DNA of 64,000 nt from Cephalotrichum gorgonifer (Eukaryota; Ascomycota; Sordariomycetes; Microascales; Microascaceae). The notes below the pieces were generated by a model, which was not told where the DNA came from, did not search any database, and worked only from the letters and a program-made list of their open reading frames with translations. How positions within the stretch are numbered: the first letter of the stretch is position 1; every line of letters starts with the position of its first letter. Below are positions 11,250 through 20,021 of the stretch, piece by piece. Both the position numbers and the translations under genes were made by a program. The stretch lies in contig ONZQ02000001.1 of the NCBI GenBank assembly GCA_900312665.1, positions 1,206,338 through 1,270,337 on the forward strand, in the 5' to 3' direction.

Positions 11250-13814
11250 TCACCCGAATGACGGGATCGTGACATTCAAGAGCGTCAGGTCCTCCTCCCT
11301 AGAACTACTTCCAACCCAGAACGAGTACTCGCCGTGATCGATGTTCCATTGGCCGTCAACGAAGTACCCAAGCTCCCGAACCGGCACCTCGAGGGCGACC
11401 CGTTTCGAATCGCCGGGCGTAAGCTCAACCTTTGCAAACCGGATCAACTTCATGACGGGGAACTCGATGGTGGTGTAGCGTGGTCGATAGTACAGCTGGA
11501 CGACCTCCTTGCCGACTATATTACCCGCGTTCGTCAGGGTCACCGAAACCGACACCACCTTGTGGTTTTGGCGTTTGCGTAGCGAGACCTCCGCGTCTGA
11601 CATGGAGAAGGTAGTGTAGCTCAGGCCGAAGCCGAACGCAAGCGGCGGCTTGCGAGTCAGCTGCGGCCAATGCCAGTCGTAGGCCAGCGCGCTTCCGAAG
11701 CCGCCGACGCCGTCCGATGGCAGCAGGTCGTATGCCACGGGGAAGGCGCCGTTGTGCTGCGGCATAGTGACCGTGAGCTTCCCACTGGGGTTGATATCGC
11801 CGAGGAGCGTCTCCACGAGGGCGTCCCCCGTATATTCCCCGGCCAGCCACACGTGGAAGATGGCGCGACAGCGCGACATGGTGGAGTTGTCCAACACGAA
11901 CACCTGGCCCGCGTTCATGACGAGCACGGTCGGCACACCCGCGTCCAGAACCGCATCCAGGAGCTGTTGCTGCCTCCCCGGGAACCCGAGGTCCGCGTGG
12001 GCATAGCCCTCGGTATCAGTGCGCTCGTTGTTGATGAACTTCTGGTCAAAGTTGCCGAAGCCCGAGCCAAGGACGATGACGGCCAGGCCTGCGGCCTTCG
12101 CCGCTTCGACGGCCTCGGCGATCGCCTGTTCGTCGGCGGAGCCGTCGCCGACGTAGGACGGGAGGATGGTGCTAGTGCCCTGGGCATAGATAATGCTGTC
12201 TACTCCCAGCTCCTTCTCGAAGCTGAGGCGGATTGAGTTGCCGTAGCGACGGTCTAAAGGGTCCGCCGGCGCGTAGTTCCCGGCGTTGATGATGTCCGCG
12301 TACGGGCCGAGCACGGCAATCTTGCCCCTGCCGCCGCCGGCACCGATTTCGTCACGGTCGAGTGGGAGGAGGCCATCGTTCTTGAGCATGACGAGTGACT
12401 CGCGGGTGATGTTGCGATTCAGCTCCAGATGCCGTTCGTTGCGAAGCGTGGCCTTCATGCTCTCGACGGACGGGAGCGGGCGTTCGAACATGCCCGTCGC
12501 GAACTTGATCTCGAGGAAAGCTCGAACCGACTCATCCACGAGCGATACGACATCCGGCTCGGCCTCGTACTTGGGGTCCCTGAGGTCGGAGAACAAACCG
12601 CGCCCGCCGGGGTGGAGCTCGTGCTCTAGGCCAGCAGCCAGGGCCTTGACGGCGGCATCTTCGCGGGAAGAGGCCACCTTGGATTCCGTGAAGAGATACT
12701 CGATGGCGTTGGCATCCGACATGATGAGCCCCTCGAAACCGAGCGTGCCTCGGAGGACATCTTGAAGGAGATGCCTGTTGATCGATAGGGGGACCCCGTC
12801 CACGCTAGAGTACGATGCCATGAGAGACAGCGGCCTGGCCTCTTCGATAGCCTTTCGGTATGGTGGCGCGAGGTCGTTCAGAATGTGATTGATCCCGCCG
12901 AACATGCTCGCGCGGTTGACGCCGCCGCTGCCGCCGCCGAAGACGAAGTGCTTAATGGTGGTAGCCACTTTCACCCAGCCATTCTCGTCCCTCTCTTGCA
13001 TCGTCTTGATGTAGCGTGTCGCGAACTCTCCGACGAGGTAGCTATCTTCGCCGTACATCTCGCCGTTGCGTCCGTTTCTGGGGTCTTGGATGACGTCGAC
13101 TTCAGGCGAGAGGACCCAGTGCACTCCCATGGCGAGGTTCTCGTCACGCATGGCCGCCGCTACTTGTTCGTATAGCGGCAGGTTCCACGACGAAGCCATC
13201 GATATCGTCCCCGGGAACAGCGTGCCGCCGGAGACCCATAGTCCGTTGACCGAGTCGGCCACGATTATGTATGGGATGCCAAGGCGGGAGTCATTCAGAT
13301 GCTCGGCGCGTAGGTTGTTCATAAGGGGAAGCAGATCATTGGCCCAGTTCAGTTGCGGGCCGTAGCCTGAAGCATTTGTATGAACACATTAGCTAGCCAG
13401 CCTCCTTCTCTGAACACGGCGAATATAAGATAAGGCCCTCGAGGCGACGAAGCAAGTTTCTCCACACAACAATATTCTAATCTATAGACTGATCCACGAA
13501 ACCCCGGGGAACAGGGAGGAGAGTAAGGCAAGGACAGGAAAGGAGTACGCACCGATCTGGCCATTTTGGGTAGTCCGCGTCGTCTCATATGTTGTCCGAT
13601 TGAACGTTGGTTTCCCACCAGCGGTCCCGAACGCTCTTCGGACACCGCCCAGCTGGCCGACCTTCTCTTCCCACGTCATGCGCCCGAGGAGATCAGTCGC
13701 GCGCTCGGCAGGGGAAAGAGTCGTGTCTAGGTAAGGAGTCGCATCATGACGTCGACAGACGACTGCCACGACGTTCGCTACCAGTAGCAAGGCAGCGCGA
13801 TTAATCACGACCAT
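11250..13814 (-). CDS. Secreted glycoside hydrolase family 3 (beta-glucosidase/beta-xylosidase-like)
   Basis: Predicted exo-acting beta-glycosidase releasing terminal sugars. Exons 13814-13553 and 13366-11250 (GTGCGT donor, CAG acceptor) give 792 residues. The N-terminus MVVINRAALLLVANVVAVVC resembles a signal peptide, so secretion is likely. The GH3 N-terminal barrel contains MTWEEKVGQLGG and IPYIIVADSVNG, with the expected nucleophile aspartate in GLIMSDANA (about residue 295). The C-terminal sandwich contains VLVMNAGQVFV, and a fibronectin III-like tail starts near FGFGLSYTTFS. Full length for a three-domain GH3. The substrate cannot be read from sequence. The ATG at 13814 is chosen because the frame upstream has no ATG and this start begins the signal peptide. 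It diverges from the sulfatase across a spacer with repeated GTCGG motifs, which suggests shared control and a joint role on a decorated glycan. Confidence 0.9.
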
Positions 13815-14175
13815 CTCGACTCGGACGCGCTCGGGGGAATATGGGACAGAGGAGAGGCAAGGGGGGAAGGAGGGTCTTTCAACGTCGTGCAGCTTCAGTC
13901 CGTTTGAAGTGTCATATGCCTCCGGACACAACAAGTGGGCGACAGAGGTGTGATAGATATATTATATAGCTCCCCATTTGAGACGTACTCGCCCCTAAGG
14001 GCTTCAACTATGGCTCAACTCGTCATCGTGGCCAAAAATGGCGACGACGGTCAGTCCCCAGGATCCATGAAGTCGTATTTCCCCAGACCGACGAATATTA
14101 CCTCGCATCTGCCGAGTGCGAGTACGCTAGCAGTAGTTTGTGGCCAAAGCCAAGCTCCAGATGTTCGGGCGCCGC

Positions 14176-14188
14176 CCCCGAGTCGGGG
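14176..14188. promoter_or_regulatory. 13-bp palindrome, CCG-N3-CGG type
   Basis: CCCCGA-G-TCGGGG is a perfect inverted repeat around a central G and contains CCG-AGT-CGG, an everted arrangement of CGG triplets. It is a candidate zinc-cluster operator, 362 bp from the GH3 ATG. It is immediately followed by TGTCGACCGG, a near copy of the GTCGG motif. Confidence 0.4.
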
Positions 14189-14335
14189 TGTCGACCGGGG
14201 TTCCTTGAACAGGAATGATGGCCTCTGCTCCTAACCTTCTGAGTCCCATATCTGCAGACAGTTGGGGCCCAGATGGACCGCGTGGAATTTCCGGTTGTCG
14301 GGCTATTAGTTGAGCGAGGCAGTAGTAACTACCAA

Positions 14336-14354
14336 GTCGGGAGTCGGAACTCGG
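14336..14354 (+). promoter_or_regulatory. Triple GTCGG-type direct repeat, 7-bp period
   Basis: GTCGG-GA-GTCGG-AA-CTCGG puts three CGG triplets exactly 7 bp apart (14338, 14345, 14352). It is a candidate binding site for the neighbouring regulator; function is inferred from motif and position. Confidence 0.5.
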
Positions 14355-14489
14355 TATAAGTGGGGAGCTATTGCGTATACTTTTACTCCGGCCAACCAAA
14401 AGCGATTTCATACGGAGGATTCTCTGGACTCGGGGAATTTACTCTGGAAAACAAGACATATTTTTCTGTCCAGTGATCGTCCACAGCGG

Positions 14490-14501
14490 CCGACATCCGA
14501 C
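14490..14501 (-). promoter_or_regulatory. GTCGG-AT-GTCGG direct repeat
   Basis: Reading the minus strand gives GTCGG-AT-GTCGG, the same spacing as the repeat at 14336. It is preceded on plus by a CGG at 14487-14489. Confidence 0.5.
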
Positions 14502-14518
14502 TCCACATCACAACGACC

Positions 14519-14530
14519 CCGACTTCCGAC
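14519..14530 (-). promoter_or_regulatory. GTCGG-AA-GTCGG direct repeat
   Basis: Reading the minus strand gives GTCGG-AA-GTCGG. It is the third exact copy within 195 bp, and a further CCG follows at 14532-14534. Confidence 0.5.
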
Positions 14531-14950
14531 TCCGCAGCATGTCCCGCTCCTCCACTTACAGTTACTCCATCTCTCACTCTACACGTATTCGAGCGAGATG
14601 TTCGGATGCCGTCTGCCCAAAGGGGCCGGTCACTCTCGACTCAGTGAGTGTTGTTACATCATATTATGAGCAATCACTCCGCTTCACGCGGGCCTTAATG
14701 TGCGGGGGGAGGGAGCCGTCTTCGGAAGTTGTTGATAGATAAGAGAGCTGCGTTTGTAAAGTGTTCAAGGTTAAGAATGTAGGCACACCCATCCGCGTCT
14801 AGAAAGCCCGGTCACCCATTCATTCCACTTCACTTAGATTCACTGAGATTATCTGCGCAGCGTTTTACTTCATATATCCCGATCCATAGACACCAACAGC
14901 TAGTAACACCGCCTGAAAGTTTGACTGTCAAGTCAGTCAGCTCCGTCAAT

Positions 14951-16621
14951 ATGGCTTCGAGACCCAACATCTTGTTTATCATGGCGGACGATCATGCGTC
15001 CAAGGCCATCAGCTGCTACGGGGCTGGCATCAATCACACACCCAACCTGGACAGGCTGGCAGCTGAGGGAATGAGGCTTAACCACTGCTACGTCACCAAC
15101 TCGATCTGCACCCCTTCACGAGCGGCCATCCTCACAGGAACGCATAACCATGTCAGCGGGGTCATGACACTCGATAACCATATCAACAAGCACCTTCCCA
15201 ATGTGGCAAAGCACCTTCGATCCGGTGGCTATCGTACGGCCATGGTGGGCAAGTGGCATCTAGGGGAGGGTGAGGCTCACGAGCCTAGCGGCTTCGACTA
15301 CTGGTCCGTACTTCCTGGGCAGGGCGACTACTGGGACCCGGAATTTATCGAGATGGATCCGGCGTCACCTTCCGGGCCCTCGGTGAGAAAGACGCAGGAG
15401 GGCTACGTGACGGATATCATCACGGACAAGTGCCTCGACTGGATCAGCGAGACAGAGGACTCGGGGAAGCCGTTCTTCGTTATGTGCCACCACAAGGCGC
15501 CGCACCGATCGTGGGAGTGCGACGACAAGCATAAGCACCTCTACGCGGACAAGCCCATCCGCGTTCCCGAGACTTATAACGACGACTACAAGAACCGAGC
15601 AAAGGCGGCCCGGGTGGCCAAGATGCGCGTGGCCGAGGATCTCACGTACCAGGACCTCGGCCTCGTGCAGCCTGACGGTGGGAACCGCGTAGGGGCGCGG
15701 GTCACGATGGAATCCAGCTCGGCACAGCGCAAGGTGCCGGTAGATGCCGGACTGAAGCTCATTGACAAGGACGATGGCACCGTCTTCACGTTCGCATCCG
15801 AGGCCGAGCTCTCTGCGTTTAAGTTCCAGCGCTATATGCAGCGGTATCTACGAACGATCCAGTCGGTCGATGACAATGTTGGCCGGATGCTCGACTACCT
15901 CGACCAGCGTCCGGAGCTCGCTCAGAACACGCTCGTCATCTATACCTCGGACCAGGGCTTCTTCCTAGGCGAGCACGGCTGGTTTGACAAGCGATTCATG
16001 TACGAGGAGTCATTCCAGATGCCTTTTCTCGCGCGGTATCCCGCCGAAATCGCCCCGGGTACCGTTTGCAACGATATTGCCTGCAACGTAGACTTCGCGC
16101 CCACATTCCTGGATCTAGCCGGCCTGAGAATGCCGAGCTATATGCAGGGATTCTCGATGAGGCCTCTCCTGCGAGGCCAGACGCCCGCTGACTGGCAGCA
16201 AGTGGCCTATCATCGATACTGGATGCACAACGACATCATCCACCAGGCATACGCGCACTACGGCGTGCGTGACCACCGCTATAAGCTCATCTACTGGTAC
16301 AACGAGGCGCTTGGAGTGGCGGGGGCGAGACCGGGGCGGGCTGATGATCCCACCCGGGAGGAAGAGAAGGAATGGGAGCTCTTCGACTGCCAAGAGGACC
16401 CCCTGGAGCTGTTCAACGTTTACAAGGATCCCAAGTACCAGGATGTCGTGAGGCACATGACAAAGCTCCTTGAGGATAAGATGGAGCAGATAGGCGATGA
16501 CCCCATCCACCTGCGGTTAACGGGTCCCAGCGGAAGCATCCCTAACGGCGTCAAGTTCGGCGAGCAGAACGGCGTCCGGCCAGAAGCTGTCGTGGAAGGA
16601 AACACAACGATAAGCGCTTGA
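14951..16621 (+). CDS. Sulfatase, S1 (formylglycine) family, bacterial-looking, intronless
   Basis: Predicted sulfate ester hydrolase, 556 residues in a single exon. The N-terminal metal-binding motif is NILFIMADDH. The active-site signature CTPSR has Cys53 as the residue normally converted to formylglycine and Arg57 behind it. MVGKWHLG supplies the catalytic lysine region, and YTSDQGFFLGEHGWFDKR the second metal site. The C-terminal subdomain ends with an ELFNVYKDPKYQDVV stretch typical of bacterial-type sulfatases. The ATG at 14951 is the first in frame; the frame extends upstream only through a TTG. No signal peptide or membrane segment is seen, so the protein appears cytosolic, unlike ER-processed animal sulfatases. 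The substrate is unknown: carbohydrate sulfate, aryl sulfate or choline sulfate are all possible, and proximity to a GH3 favours carbohydrate. Lack of introns and close likeness to bacterial motifs suggest horizontal acquisition. Confidence 0.9.
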   Translation: MASRPNILFIMADDHASKAISCYGAGINHTPNLDRLAAEGMRLNHCYVTNSICTPSRAAILTGTHNHVSGVMTLDNHINKHLPNVAKHLRSGGYRTAMVGKWHLGEGEAHEPSGFDYWSVLPGQGDYWDPEFIEMDPASPSGPSVRKTQEGYVTDIITDKCLDWISETEDSGKPFFVMCHHKAPHRSWECDDKHKHLYADKPIRVPETYNDDYKNRAKAARVAKMRVAEDLTYQDLGLVQPDGGNRVGARVTMESSSAQRKVPVDAGLKLIDKDDGTVFTFASEAELSAFKFQRYMQRYLRTIQSVDDNVGRMLDYLDQRPELAQNTLVIYTSDQGFFLGEHGWFDKRFMYEESFQMPFLARYPAEIAPGTVCNDIACNVDFAPTFLDLAGLRMPSYMQGFSMRPLLRGQTPADWQQVAYHRYWMHNDIIHQAYAHYGVRDHRYKLIYWYNEALGVAGARPGRADDPTREEEKEWELFDCQEDPLELFNVYKDPKYQDVVRHMTKLLEDKMEQIGDDPIHLRLTGPSGSIPNGVKFGEQNGVRPEAVVEGNTTISA

Positions 16622-17245
16622 GGAGTGCGTGATGAGACTAGCGCCGACGACGGGAAGGGGGATGGAGTTGCACATAAGGTAATAATAACTAGTAAATTAA
16701 TACAAGTAGTATGAGTGGTCTATCGGTCCTGATTTGTCGTCCAGAACTAGAGTACCTTGGTGTTGATCCCTACTGTCTGAATGCTTGTCTCGTTCGTAGC
16801 TCTCAGAATAATAGCTGTACTTAACGGCAGCCACACACGAATTCCAACTGTGGAATTCGCGTGTGGCTGCCGTTCTTGATTGCTCATGATTGGCTGGTAG
16901 ATGTAATTTTTGGCACCATACCCATGTCACCCTGACTAAGTAAGTACCCACAGCTTCAAAAATACAACTGCCAGCCAATCACGAACAATCAAGAACGGCA
17001 GCCACACGCGAATTCCACAGTGAGTGACTGTGGGAGTTACGTGACTGTGGATTTCTTCAAGAGCTCCTAGTTCGCGAGCCACCTCGCCAGACACCACTAT
17101 CCCGTCGCGACACCACGTGCGGGTATAACAGGCCACCTCGATTACCTGACGACCTTCTCCGTCGTCTATGCAACAGTAGATTTAAACCCGAGGAGACGAC
17201 TCATTACCCGCCACACCTCCCCGAGAACCACCACACACCGGCAAG
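16622..17245. other. Intergenic region with inverted repeat upstream of prp4
   Basis: The middle holds a MITE-like inverted repeat (annotated separately). A CACGTG box lies at 17114-17119, about 130 bp upstream of the prp4 ATG. No gene is seen. Confidence 0.5.
16823..17019. repeat. MITE-like inverted repeat with 49-bp arms
   Basis: Arms 16849-16897 and 16971-17019 are reverse complements with only two mismatches that I count. Similarity continues inward for roughly 20 more bp with small gaps. A third, partial copy at 16823-16846 is inverted relative to the left arm, so 16823-16874 also forms a tight hairpin. The 73-bp centre has no coding potential. This fits a short non-autonomous foldback or MITE element or its remnant. 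Target-site duplications were not identified with certainty. Confidence 0.7.
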
Positions 17246-18832
17246 ATGGTGCACCCGTCGCGCCAGGCCTACGTCGAGGAGGCCGAGGCGGAGGTGAGCG
17301 CCAAGAGAGGAACGATATCTCTAGAAGATGTACCGATGGATCACGACTACGACATGCCGGCTACCCATGCCGGAATAGCCCCCGAGAAGGCTTCCGCCAT
17401 CTTGTCGCAGTTCAACAGGAAACGCCTGGCGGCCACGATAGCCGTACCGACCGACGACAACCGCGTCCGCACAAAGCTCCGCGAGCTTGGAGAGCCAATA
17501 ACCCTATTCGGAGAAGGCCCCGCCGACCGGAGAGACCGTCTACGGGAGCTGATGACGGTGCAGACCGAGCTGGCGGCGAAACAAGAGGGCGCGGACGTGG
17601 AGATGAAGGATGCGGAGGAGGGTGCTTCGGGCGAGGAGGAGGAAGAGGAGGAGGAGTTCTACACAAGGGGAGGGGAGGACCTTTTGGCGGCGCGGATCGA
17701 CATCGCCAAGTTCTCGCTGCCGAGGGCGAAACGGCGGATCGAGGTCCAGAAGGAGGAGGCCACGATCCCGATGCGCACGCACGTCAAGTTCAGGAAGCAG
17801 ATCAAGGAGAGTCTGCAGGCATTTGAGCTCCAGGGCTCGCAGACGGCCGGGGAGCGACACGTCAGCATGACGAGGATATCGCCGGACGGGAAGTCCGTGG
17901 CGGTGGGGAACTGGGGGGGCACCCTCAAGTTATTCAGCGTGCCAGAACTCGACGCGGGGAAGACGCTAAGGGGCCACACGGGGAAGATCAGCGGCATATC
18001 CTGGGCCCCGGGCGCCACGCTGCCGGAGAGCGGCGTATCGCCGGATTCCGTAAACCTCGCGTCGGGAGGCGCGGAGGGCAAGGTCCACCTCTGGTCGCTG
18101 AACCAGGACACGCCCAAGGCCACACTATCGGGGCACACGCAGAGGGTCTGCAGGGTTGAGTTCCACCCGTCCGGCCGCTACGTCGCCTCCGCGTCGGAGG
18201 ACGCGACCTGGAGGCTATGGGACGTCGAGAGGACGAAGGAGCTGCTCCTACAGGACGGGCACTCGAGAGGCGTCTACTCCGTGAGCTTCAATACGGACGG
18301 GTCCCTCATTGCGAGCGCGGGCATGGACAGCATCGGGAGGGTGTGGGACCTGCGGTCGGGGCGGACGGTCATGATACTAGACGGGTACATGGACGGACAC
18401 ATAAAGCCGATCTACGCTCTCGACTGGGGTTCCGACGGGCACAGGATCCTCACGGGCTCGGCCGACGGGTGGATAAAGTGCTGGGACGTGCGCAAGGTGC
18501 AGAGGACGGGGGGGATTGGCGCGCACACGAGCGCCGTGTCGGACCTGCGGTGGTACAAGGGGCTCGACGACCCCGTCGACGGCCACCCGCCGGGCGTGGA
18601 CGAGAAGGGGGCGAGGCTGCCGAAGAAGTCGGGCACCTTCTTCGTATCGAGTGGGATCGACCACAAGGTCAAGATCTTCTCGGCGGACGACTGGTCCGTC
18701 ATCCAGGTGCTGAGCGGACACACCGGGCCGGTCGGCAGCGTGGATGTTACCAGGGACGGGAGGTGGATCATTAGCGGGGGCCACGATCGGACCGTCAAGA
18801 TCTGGGGGCGGAATGACGGGGAGGCTCTATGA
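17246..18832 (+). CDS. prp4: U4/U6 snRNP protein Prp4 (WD40 splicing factor)
   Basis: Component of the U4/U6-U5 tri-snRNP needed for spliceosome assembly, nuclear. It is a single exon of 528 residues. The splicing-factor motif (SFM) domain spans about residues 57-107 and contains VRTKLRELGEPITLFGEGPA. An acidic stretch follows (about 120-140), then WD40 repeats from about 200 to the end, recognisable from GH-to-WD spacings such as GHTGKISGISW, GHTQRVCRVEFHPSGRYVAS, WRLWDVER, GRVWDLRSG, IKCWDVRK and the final TVKIWGRND. One loop between the later repeats (around residues 440-465) is lengthened by a charged insertion. Size and domain order match fungal Prp4. This is not the unrelated kinase also called Prp4 in fission yeast. 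Confidence 0.95.
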   Translation: MVHPSRQAYVEEAEAEVSAKRGTISLEDVPMDHDYDMPATHAGIAPEKASAILSQFNRKRLAATIAVPTDDNRVRTKLRELGEPITLFGEGPADRRDRLRELMTVQTELAAKQEGADVEMKDAEEGASGEEEEEEEEFYTRGGEDLLAARIDIAKFSLPRAKRRIEVQKEEATIPMRTHVKFRKQIKESLQAFELQGSQTAGERHVSMTRISPDGKSVAVGNWGGTLKLFSVPELDAGKTLRGHTGKISGISWAPGATLPESGVSPDSVNLASGGAEGKVHLWSLNQDTPKATLSGHTQRVCRVEFHPSGRYVASASEDATWRLWDVERTKELLLQDGHSRGVYSVSFNTDGSLIASAGMDSIGRVWDLRSGRTVMILDGYMDGHIKPIYALDWGSDGHRILTGSADGWIKCWDVRKVQRTGGIGAHTSAVSDLRWYKGLDDPVDGHPPGVDEKGARLPKKSGTFFVSSGIDHKVKIFSADDWSVIQVLSGHTGPVGSVDVTRDGRWIISGGHDRTVKIWGRNDGEAL

Positions 18833-20021
18833 GCAGTGAGGCCGCCCTCCCCCCTTCTGTACGTTGGTAGAGCAGAGCCTGCTGTGAAATAACAAACAAA
18901 TAAAATAAACCTAAAAATAATAAAAATAGCAAAAGATACCCTCGCTAGCGAACGCACTTTATATTTCGACGGGAAGGGAACCTCCTTTGAGCGAGTGAGG
19001 CTTATTTGGAGCACTCTAATCCGGACACACACCTGTGTCGTGTCCGTGTCCGCATGAGAACAATGCAGGATCCTGGATGAATTAAGATGAAGCTGGGTGT
19101 GTGTAGTATGGAACCAGACCCTGTTCAGGCACCATTTAAACATCAAGCACCATGCATGAAATGGAGCAGATGTGTCCCTTGCAGCTTGCCGGGATCCTCG
19201 GAATCTGAGCCTCCTCCCAGGCATTTAAATACTCGTTCTCGCGAGCTCTTGGTAAGCTCCAGTGGTTCAATAATAATAGTAATCGAAATTCTGAATTAGG
19301 ATTCCGCTTACCCCATAATTAATGGGGACGGACGTACAAAAGTAAGCTGAGGTGGTTAGGCGGAAAGAGGGTGGGAGTGACCGACGATTGTTCTCACGGG
19401 TACTTTTTCTCAACACCAAATATAGGTTAGCCAGAAAGTATATAGAACCTCGCATTTCGTATCCAATAAATTTCGGGGCCAATTTTTTTTTTCCGCCAGG
19501 GAGGAAGGAGGGTTGGCCCATGTGAAAGGCAAAGCCAGCCTACTCTCTCCACCCACAGCCCTCCTACTCGGCCAACCTCTTTCACTTTTCTCCTTCCTCC
19601 CTCTCCGAAGCCAAAATCGTAACACGACAAGACTCGACGCGAAAAATCCCCTCCAAAGGACTCTATACCCCCCGAAAATACCACTACTCAATGCATTCGA
19701 CCTGCGAATCTTCCCGCCGTTTCTTCCTGTCCCTAATGCCTACGACCGCCTACCAGAACCAATTCCGAAGTTCCCAGTCTGCGCTTCGCGCTGACGCCGA
19801 GCGCCGACGTGGATCGCGACTTCTAATTTGAATCCGTCGCTAGGAGAAGCGACCTGGGCACTCTGTGGCTCGAATAGGAATAGAACAGAATACAAAACAT
19901 ACACGGTAGACTGAGACCACAAAGGTTCCTGGCGTTAAGGGAAACCGGAAACGACAGGGCGTTGAAAGTTGGGCCGGGTTTTCTAGATCACGAGAGAGAG
20001 AAAACATTACCACGAACCACC
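18833..20021. other. Intergenic region upstream of the S6-kinase-like gene
   Basis: An A/T-rich 3' flank of prp4 (about 18885-18930) is followed by a pyrimidine-rich promoter-like stretch at 19540-19610. A CCAAT box lies at 19463-19467. No gene is supported. Confidence 0.45.

Larger units (their letters stand above)
13815..14950. promoter_or_regulatory. Shared divergent promoter region, GH3 and sulfatase genes
   Basis: A 1.1 kb spacer between divergently transcribed genes, without a convincing ORF. It carries three exact copies of GTCGG-N2-GTCGG (14336-14347 on plus; 14490-14501 and 14519-14530 on minus) and a 13-bp palindrome CCCCGAGTCGGGG at 14176-14188. CGG/CCG triplets in repeat arrangements are the usual targets of Zn2Cys6 proteins, and such a regulator is encoded next door. 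Confidence 0.6.

Noticed and set aside
14921..14950. Sulfatase start at 14921
   Set aside because: The codon there is TTG; the first ATG in frame is 14951 and begins directly at the conserved fold.
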